Source of the DNA: Acidovorax sp. NO-1
Lineage (GTDB): Bacteria; Pseudomonadota; Gammaproteobacteria; Burkholderiales; Burkholderiaceae_C
DNA: 40,294 bases
Assembly (NCBI RefSeq): GCF_000238595.1
Contig: NZ_AGTS01000086.1
Location: forward strand, 1-40,294
Reading direction: 5' to 3'
Position numbers and translations under genes: made by a program
Notes under the pieces: model-generated
What the model saw: only the letters and a program-made list of their open reading frames with translations
Database searches by the model: none
Told to the model about the DNA's origin: nothing
Shown: positions 35,051-40,294 of the stretch, piece after piece
Layout: each line of letters opens with the position of its first letter
Numbering within the stretch: position 1 is the first letter of the stretch

Positions 35051-35102
35051 TCCATGAACGGAAGGAGCTGCCCAGACACCGCTCGAGCGCTCGCGAGCCG
35101 CC

Positions 35103-36608
35103 TCAACGCGCCAGCGCCGCCAGCCTGCGCCTTGCCCACCGGCGCAGCACGCGCGGAACGATGAGCACCGCCAGCACAATGATGATCAGCGTCAGCGACC
35201 CGGGGCGCTCCAAGAAGACCGTCCACCGGCCTTCGCCAATGGCCACGGCATTGCGCATCTGCGCCTCTGCCAGCGGGCCCAGGATCATGCCCACCACCAC
35301 GGGCGCAGCCGGAAAGTCAAAGCGGCGCATCACCACGCCCAGCAGGCCGATCGCGTACAGCAGCACCAGGTCGAAGGCGCTCTGGCGCATGCCATACACC
35401 CCGAGCGTGGAAAACACCAGGATGCCGGCATACAGGTACGACCTGGGAATTTTCAGCAGCTTCACCCACAGCCCGATGAGCGGCAGGTTGAGGATGAGCA
35501 GCATGATGTTGCCGATGTACATCGACGCGATCAGCGCCCACACCAGCGCACCGTTGGTGTCAAACAGCTGGGGGCCGGGCTGGATGCCATAGTTCTGAAA
35601 AGCCCCGAGCAGGATGGCGGTGGTGTTCGACGTCGGGATGCCCAGCGTCAGCAGCGGAATCAGCGTGGCCGTGATCGCCGCGTTGTTGGCCGCCTCGGGC
35701 CCCGCCACACCTTCGATGGCGCCGGAGGTGCCGAACTCTTCCTGGTGCCGGCTCAGCTTCTTTTCGGTGGCATAGCTGAGAAAGGTCGGAATCTCGCTGC
35801 CGCCGGCGGGCACGGTGCCAAACGGAAAGCCGATGAAAGTGGCACGGATCCATGCCGGCCAGGAGCGCTTCCACTCCTCCCGGGTCATGTGGGTGCTGGT
35901 CAGGCGGTTTTGCGTTGCCTCCGTGCGGCCTTCGTACATCACGTTGTACAGCGCCTCCCCCACGGCAAACAGGCCAACGGCAATCAGCACGACTTCGATG
36001 CCGTCCATGAGCTCGGGCACCCCACCCGTGTAGCGCGCCTGGCCGGTGATCTGGTCGATGCCGATCAGGCCCATGGCCAGCCCCACAAACAAGGCCACCA
36101 TGCCGCGCAAGGTGCTTTTGCCCAGCACGGCACTCACCGTGGTGAAAGCCAGCACCATGAGCATGAAGTATTCCGGCGGGCCCAGGCGCACCGCGTACTC
36201 GGCCACCAGCGGCGCAAAGAACGTGACCAGCACCGTGGCAATGGTGCCCGCGACGAAAGAGCCTATGGCGGCGGTGGCCAGTGCGGCGCCGGCACGGCCG
36301 CTCTTGGCCATCTTGTTGCCCTCCATGGCCGTGACCATGGAGCCCGCCTCTCCCGGCGTGTTGAGCAGGATCGACGTGGTGGAGCCGCCATACATCGCGC
36401 CGTAATAGATGCCGGCAAAGAAGATCATCGACGCGGTGGCTTCCACCTTGACGGTGATGGGCAGCAGCATGGCCACGGCCACGGCCGGGCCAATGCCCGG
36501 CAGCACGCCCACAGCCGTGCCAATGATGCACCCGACCAGCGCCCACACCAGGTTGATGGGCGTGGCAGCGGTGGCAAACCCCTGCATCAGAAGATTCAAC
36601 GTTTCCAT
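35103..36608 (-). CDS. tctA: Tripartite tricarboxylate transporter large permease TctA
   Basis: The 501-residue protein is the 10-12-helix permease of the TTT system: [60 protein letters not shown] and [20 protein letters not shown] are conserved family blocks. It imports carboxylates with the receptor TctC and small subunit TctB. The start at 36608 fits the usual METLNLL beginning; an in-frame ATG at 36620 would overlap the tctB stop. It is the last gene of tctCBA. Confidence 0.95.
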   Translation of the reverse strand: METLNLLMQGFATAATPINLVWALVGCIIGTAVGVLPGIGPAVAVAMLLPITVKVEATASMIFFAGIYYGAMYGGSTTSILLNTPGEAGSMVTAMEGNKMAKSGRAGAALATAAIGSFVAGTIATVLVTFFAPLVAEYAVRLGPPEYFMLMVLAFTTVSAVLGKSTLRGMVALFVGLAMGLIGIDQITGQARYTGGVPELMDGIEVVLIAVGLFAVGEALYNVMYEGRTEATQNRLTSTHMTREEWKRSWPAWIRATFIGFPFGTVPAGGSEIPTFLSYATEKKLSRHQEEFGTSGAIEGVAGPEAANNAAITATLIPLLTLGIPTSNTTAILLGAFQNYGIQPGPQLFDTNGALVWALIASMYIGNIMLLILNLPLIGLWVKLLKIPRSYLYAGILVFSTLGVYGMRQSAFDLVLLYAIGLLGVVMRRFDFPAAPVVVGMILGPLAEAQMRNAVAIGEGRWTVFLERPGSLTLIIIVLAVLIVPRVLRRWARRRLAALAR

Positions 36609-36610
36609 GG

Positions 36611-37129
36611 TCACAGCCATCCGGTATGGGTCAGGCCGGGCAGGTTGATGGCCAGCAGTTGCGTGAACATCCAGTACACCGGCGCCGCCACGGCCATGCC
36701 CAGGAGCAGGTCCTTGATCCAGGCTTTCCAGCCCAGATCCAGCGCGCCCTCCGAGCTTTTAAAGCCCCTCACGGCGAGCACAAAACACAGCGCGCAGCTC
36801 AGGATGAAACCCAGCGTGGTGATGAGCAGGGCGTTGAGCAGCAGCCCGGCCGACACCCAGGCAAACCCTTGCCAATGGGCACGCTCGCCACCCGAACCCG
36901 CATCGAGGTCGCGAAAGCCCCCCGTCAGCGCATGCACCACGCACAGCACGCCACACACCAGCAGGGCAATGCTGACCACCCAGGGAAAAAAATTGGGGCC
37001 CACGCCGCCGTAGCCGGCCTCCGAACTGATCGAACGGGCGCCCCAGGCCAGCCCCAGCGAAAGCAATACCAGCCCGGCCCCGATGAGGGTCTGCAGGGGC
37101 CTGGAGTGTGAGGAATGTTGATGTGCCAT
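36611..37129 (-). CDS. tctB: Tripartite tricarboxylate transporter small subunit TctB
   Basis: The 172-residue membrane protein has about four helices ([77 protein letters not shown]) and the [11 protein letters not shown] motif of TctB. AAGGAG stands just before the ATG at 37129. Its stop is two nt from the tctA start, so the two membrane subunits are coupled. Confidence 0.93.
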   Translation of the reverse strand: MAHQHSSHSRPLQTLIGAGLVLLSLGLAWGARSISSEAGYGGVGPNFFPWVVSIALLVCGVLCVVHALTGGFRDLDAGSGGERAHWQGFAWVSAGLLLNALLITTLGFILSCALCFVLAVRGFKSSEGALDLGWKAWIKDLLLGMAVAAPVYWMFTQLLAINLPGLTHTGWL

Positions 37130-37239
37130 GGTGCTCCTTCGCGCCGCGCCCGCACACACCCAGGCCAATGCACGCGCCTGCCCTGCCGGCAAGACGAATG
37201 CGCGCAGACGGGGTACGCAGCGTGCGCCGGGTGGTGTGC

Positions 37240-38199
37240 TCAGATCATTCCGGACTTGGCCATCGTGGCGCGCATGCTGGCAAACTCGCTGTCCACGAAG
37301 TTGGCGAACTCGTCACCCGCCATCCATGCGGGGGTCCAGCCGTTCTTTTCCATCGCGTCTTGCCAGGCCTTGTGCTTGAAGGTCCTGGCCAGCGCATCGA
37401 TCAGGGCCTTGCGCTGCACTGGCGTGATGCCGGGCGCGCCATACACGCCGCGCCAGTTGCCAATTTCCACGTTGATGCCCTGCTCCTTGAGCGTGGGCAC
37501 GTTCACACCTTTCAGGCGCTGGCCCGAGGTGACGCCAATGGGCAGCATCTTGCCCGCGGCAATGTATTCGGCGAACTCGCTGTAGCCACTGCCGCCCACG
37601 GTCACGTTGCCGCCCAGTATGGCGGCGGTAGCCTCGCCACCGCCCCGGAATGCCACGTAGTTGATCCTGGACGGATCGACTCCCACCTCCCGGGCGATCA
37701 TTGCGGCGGCAATGTGCTCGGTCGAGCCCCGGGAGCCCCCGCCCCACTTCACGCTGCCCGGGTCTTTCTTGAGCTGGTCGATCACGTCCCGCATGGTCTT
37801 GAATGGCGAATTGGCGGGCAGCACAAAGACGTTGTATTCGCTGGTCAGGCGCGCCAGCGGGGTGACCTTGTCCAGGCCCACGGGCGGCTTGCCGGCGATG
37901 ATGCCGCCCAGCATCACCGCGCCCATCACCAGCAGCGCATTCGGATCACCCTTGCTGGCATTGACGAACTGGGCCAGGCCAATGGCGCCGGCAGCGCCGC
38001 CCTTGTTGTCAAAGGATACGGACGAAGCAGCGCCCGCTTCCTGCATGGCCTTGCCCAGGGCGCGGCCGTTCGAATCCCAGCCGCCGCCAGGGTTGGCAGG
38101 AATCATCATCTTGACGGCCGGTGCGCTCTGGGCCGCTACAGGCAGCGCGCCTGCAGCGGCGAGGGCGGCCAGGGATCTGAGAAAGGCATCGCGACGCAT
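37240..38199 (-). CDS. tctC: Tripartite tricarboxylate transporter receptor TctC (Bug family)
   Basis: The 319-residue periplasmic receptor has a signal peptide (MRRDAFLRSLAALAAAGALP, cleavage near VAAQSA) and the Bug/TctC fold: MMIPANPGGGWDSNGRALGK with the first ligand loop, FDNKGGAAGAIGLAQF with the second, and VKWGGGSRGSTEHIAAAMIA. The likely cargo is citrate or a similar carboxylate, but Bug receptors are diverse and the ligand is not deducible. AAGGAGACACC precedes the ATG at 38199. It is divergent from tctD. Confidence 0.94.
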   Translation of the reverse strand: MRRDAFLRSLAALAAAGALPVAAQSAPAVKMMIPANPGGGWDSNGRALGKAMQEAGAASSVSFDNKGGAAGAIGLAQFVNASKGDPNALLVMGAVMLGGIIAGKPPVGLDKVTPLARLTSEYNVFVLPANSPFKTMRDVIDQLKKDPGSVKWGGGSRGSTEHIAAAMIAREVGVDPSRINYVAFRGGGEATAAILGGNVTVGGSGYSEFAEYIAAGKMLPIGVTSGQRLKGVNVPTLKEQGINVEIGNWRGVYGAPGITPVQRKALIDALARTFKHKAWQDAMEKNGWTPAWMAGDEFANFVDSEFASMRATMAKSGMI

Positions 38200-38324
38200 G
38201 GTGTCTCCTTGCAAAGTGTGCGAACGTGCTGATGATGCGCGCCGTGCCTGTCAAACGGCTGTCCCCGGATGCAGGGAAAACACCCATGCGGCTGCAGCAT
38301 GGCAGCGGTGCTATCGTGCCGCGC
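38200..38324. promoter_or_regulatory. Divergent tctC/tctD control region
   Basis: This 125-nt gap must hold the promoters of both tctCBA and tctDE and is where TctD would be expected to bind. The only clear elements are the AAGGAG before tctC and an imperfect CATGCGGCTGCAGCATG inverted sequence near 38285-38301. No convincing -35/-10 pair was identified. Confidence 0.4.
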
Positions 38325-39011
38325 ATGCAACTGCTTCTTGTTGAAGACGACCCCACCATGCAGGCCACCCTGCACCGCGCCCTGACCCGCAAAGGCATGC
38401 AGGTGACGGCCGTCGGCGATGGCCATGCAGCGCTGAACCGGTGGGCACAGATGCAGCCAGACGCGGTGGTCCTGGACCTCACGCTGCCGGGGCTTGATGG
38501 ACTGCAGGTGCTGGAACAAGCCCGCTCGCGCGGCCTGCGGGCGCCGGTGCTGATCCTCACCGCGCGCGGAACGGTGGGCGATCGTGTGGTCGGGCTGAAT
38601 GCGGGGGCGGATGACTACCTGCCCAAACCATTTGATCTGGACGAACTGGAGGCCCGCCTGCGTGCCCTGCAGCGCCGCCATGCGGGCGCTGCAACGCCCA
38701 CCGATGCCCGCAGCAGCACCCAGCAGATAGGTGCAGTCCGCTACGACAGGGAAAGCGGCGCGCTCTACCTGAACGGCGAAGTGATGGAACTCACGCCCCG
38801 GGAACTGGCGCTGATGCACGCGCTGCTGGCCCAGCCCGGCCATGCCGTGACGAAGGAGCGCCTGTACGGGCTGGTATTCCCGGGTCAGCTGGACGTGCAG
38901 TTTGAAGCCATTGAAGTCGTGGTGTACCGGCTGCGCAAAAAGCTCGCAGGCACCGGATTGACGCTGATGACCTTGCGGGGGCTCGGCTACCTGCTGCGGG
39001 CCGATACGTGA
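38325..39011 (+). CDS. tctD: Response regulator TctD (OmpR family)
   Basis: The 228-residue regulator has a receiver domain (acidic pocket in LLVEDDP, phosphoacceptor Asp51 in VVLDLTLPG, ILTARG, conserved Lys in YLPKPFD) and a C-terminal OmpR-type winged helix (ELTPRELALMHALLAQPGHA; VVYRLRKKL; LRGLGYLL). The start at 38325 (MQLLLVEDD) is the family start. The kinase gene begins within its stop codon region. It should activate the divergent tctCBA genes when phosphorylated. Confidence 0.94.
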   Translation: MQLLLVEDDPTMQATLHRALTRKGMQVTAVGDGHAALNRWAQMQPDAVVLDLTLPGLDGLQVLEQARSRGLRAPVLILTARGTVGDRVVGLNAGADDYLPKPFDLDELEARLRALQRRHAGAATPTDARSSTQQIGAVRYDRESGALYLNGEVMELTPRELALMHALLAQPGHAVTKERLYGLVFPGQLDVQFEAIEVVVYRLRKKLAGTGLTLMTLRGLGYLLRADT

Positions 39012-40294
39012 CCGCACCTGCCCGGCCGCCGCGCCACCCCTCACTGCGCAGGCGCCTGTTGCTGGGGATTTTGCTGCCCGTCGCGCTCTTCATTGCGTTC
39101 AACACGTACAGCCTCTACCAGCAAACCCTGGCCTCGCTGAACACGGCGTACGACCGCACCTTGCTGGCCTCGGCAAAAAGCATCAGCGAACAGCTGGATG
39201 TACAGGGCTACGACGAGGCGGCGCAGCTGCGCGCCACGGTTCCCTACTCGGCGCTGGAAGCTTTCGAGGCAGACAACCAGAGCCAGATGTTCTACCGGGT
39301 ATCCACCTTGCAGGGCGAACTGGTCTCCGGATTTGACGAGCTGCCCGTATGGCGCGGGCAGATTCCGGCGCAGCCGCCCTATGCGGCGCTGGTGGATTTC
39401 TACGACGAGCGCTTGCGCGGCCGTGATGTGCGCGTGGCGGTGCTGCTGCAGCCTGTGGCCAGCGCCCAGGGCCGCACCATGGCCGTCATCCAGGTGGCCG
39501 AAACCCTGGAGGTGCGCGAAACGCTGGCGCTGCAGCTTCTCTACAACACGCTGCTGCGCCAGGCGTTGCTGATCGGTGTGATCGCACTGACCGTGGTGCT
39601 GGTGGTTCAGCGCGCCATCCACCCCGTGCGCCGGCTGAGCCAGCAGCTTCAGGCGCGCAGGGAAGGTGATCTGAGCCCCATCGCAGCGCCGTCCACCCCG
39701 CGCGAACTCCAGCCACTGGTGGACGCTACCAACGGCGTGATGCAGCGCCTGAGCCAGCTGCTGCGGGATCAGAAACGTTTTGTGCGCGATGCGTCGCACC
39801 AGCTGCGCACGCCGTTGGCGGTGCTCAAGACGCAGGTGCAATCCGCCCAGCGCGGCGATGTCGAGCCCACGCAGGCGCTGCGCGAGATCAGCGACACCGT
39901 GGACCGCGCCACCCAGCTGGCCAACCAGATGCTGGCCCTGGCCAAGGTGGAGCAGCTGCGCCAGCAAAGTGCGCCCCCGGTCATCCGGCTGGACGAAATC
40001 CTGCGTACCGTCGCACTCGAAATCTCCCCCTTGATCGCCCAGCGCAACCTGGACTTCGGCATACACACCGAGCCCGCCCGCGTTCAGGCGCACGAATGGA
40101 TGGTGCGCGAGCTCAGCCGCAACCTGCTGCACAACGCGGTGCGCCACGCCCCGGCAGGCACTGAACTGGCGGTGGACCTGCGCGCCGACGGCACCGGCGT
40201 GGTGCTGACCATCAGCGACCATGGGCCGGGCATAGACGAAGCGCTGGCGACGCGCCTGTTCCAGCCCTTTTCGGCGGGCGACGTGCGCACTGGC
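39008..40294 (+). CDS. tctE: Sensor histidine kinase TctE (truncated by window end)
   Basis: The frame starts at a GTG that overlaps the tctD stop (GTGA) and runs 429 codons to the window edge without a stop. It has TM1 (LLLGILLPVALFIAFNTYSL), a ~130-residue periplasmic sensor, TM2 (LIGVIALTVVLVVQRAI), a HAMP linker, the H box FVRDASHQLRTPLAVLK, the N box LSRNLLHNAVRHA, and the G1 box SDHGPGID, then FQPFSAGD. Only the last part of the ATPase domain is missing. It is expected to sense the tricarboxylate substrate, or its receptor, in the periplasm and phosphorylate TctD. Confidence 0.93.
   Translation, partial: MTAPARPPRHPSLRRRLLLGILLPVALFIAFNTYSLYQQTLASLNTAYDRTLLASAKSISEQLDVQGYDEAAQLRATVPYSALEAFEADNQSQMFYRVSTLQGELVSGFDELPVWRGQIPAQPPYAALVDFYDERLRGRDVRVAVLLQPVASAQGRTMAVIQVAETLEVRETLALQLLYNTLLRQALLIGVIALTVVLVVQRAIHPVRRLSQQLQARREGDLSPIAAPSTPRELQPLVDATNGVMQRLSQLLRDQKRFVRDASHQLRTPLAVLKTQVQSAQRGDVEPTQALREISDTVDRATQLANQMLALAKVEQLRQQSAPPVIRLDEILRTVALEISPLIAQRNLDFGIHTEPARVQAHEWMVRELSRNLLHNAVRHAPAGTELAVDLRADGTGVVLTISDHGPGIDEALATRLFQPFSAGDVRTG

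Overview
The window is GC-rich, densely coded DNA with mostly ATG starts, GGAG-type ribosome sites and many ATGA stop/start overlaps. Gene content (TctCBA/TctDE, many periplasmic solute receptors, extracellular polyhydroxybutyrate (PHB) depolymerase, flavinylation genes) and a recurrent ~60-nt intergenic hairpin repeat point to a Burkholderiales bacterium, most likely Comamonadaceae (Acidovorax-like). This is an inference from content; no rRNA, tRNA, CRISPR array, phage or intact insertion sequence was seen.

Layout. 0-6.5 kb: an old-yellow-enzyme reductase, two serine hydrolases, two small lipoproteins, a methyltransferase and a divergent LysR regulator, with a 96-nt palindrome at 3592-3687. 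6.9-11.0 kb (minus): a transmembrane electron-transfer operon of secreted PepSY protein, secreted DUF2271 protein carrying an ApbE-type FMN-attachment motif, a PepSY-TM/flavodoxin/ferredoxin-reductase fusion, and ApbE. 11.4-12.5 kb (plus): a ParD-like protein translationally coupled to a complete methionine aminopeptidase. 12.5-13.5 kb: a phosphotransferase. 13.7-19.1 kb (minus): a photoreactivation operon (lipocalin, renalase-like oxidoreductase, 57-residue DUF2256 protein, DASH cryptochrome, FeS-type (6-4) photolyase, short-chain dehydrogenase), preceded by a 34-bp palindrome centred on a -10-like box.

19.3-34.9 kb (all minus): what looks like one locus for using extracellular PHB. It holds a sigma-54-dependent activator, two tandem paralogous solute receptors each behind a sigma-54 promoter at the same distance from its start, a secreted PHB depolymerase with substrate-binding domain, a Liv-type ABC importer (two ATPases, two permeases), a 3-hydroxybutyrate oligomer hydrolase lipoprotein, a third receptor, an alpha/beta hydrolase and a chemoreceptor with a C-terminal Cache domain. 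The suggested flow is polymer, then oligomers, then 3-hydroxybutyrate, then import; the substrate of the importer is inferred from context only.

35.1-40.3 kb: a tripartite tricarboxylate transporter (tctCBA, minus) divergent from its two-component system (tctD and tctE, plus), the kinase running off the window end.

The most noteworthy items are the PHB/ABC/sigma-54 locus, the self-contained flavinylation circuit, the operator-like palindrome of the photolyase operon, the ParD-like/Map pair, and five copies of one intergenic hairpin repeat.
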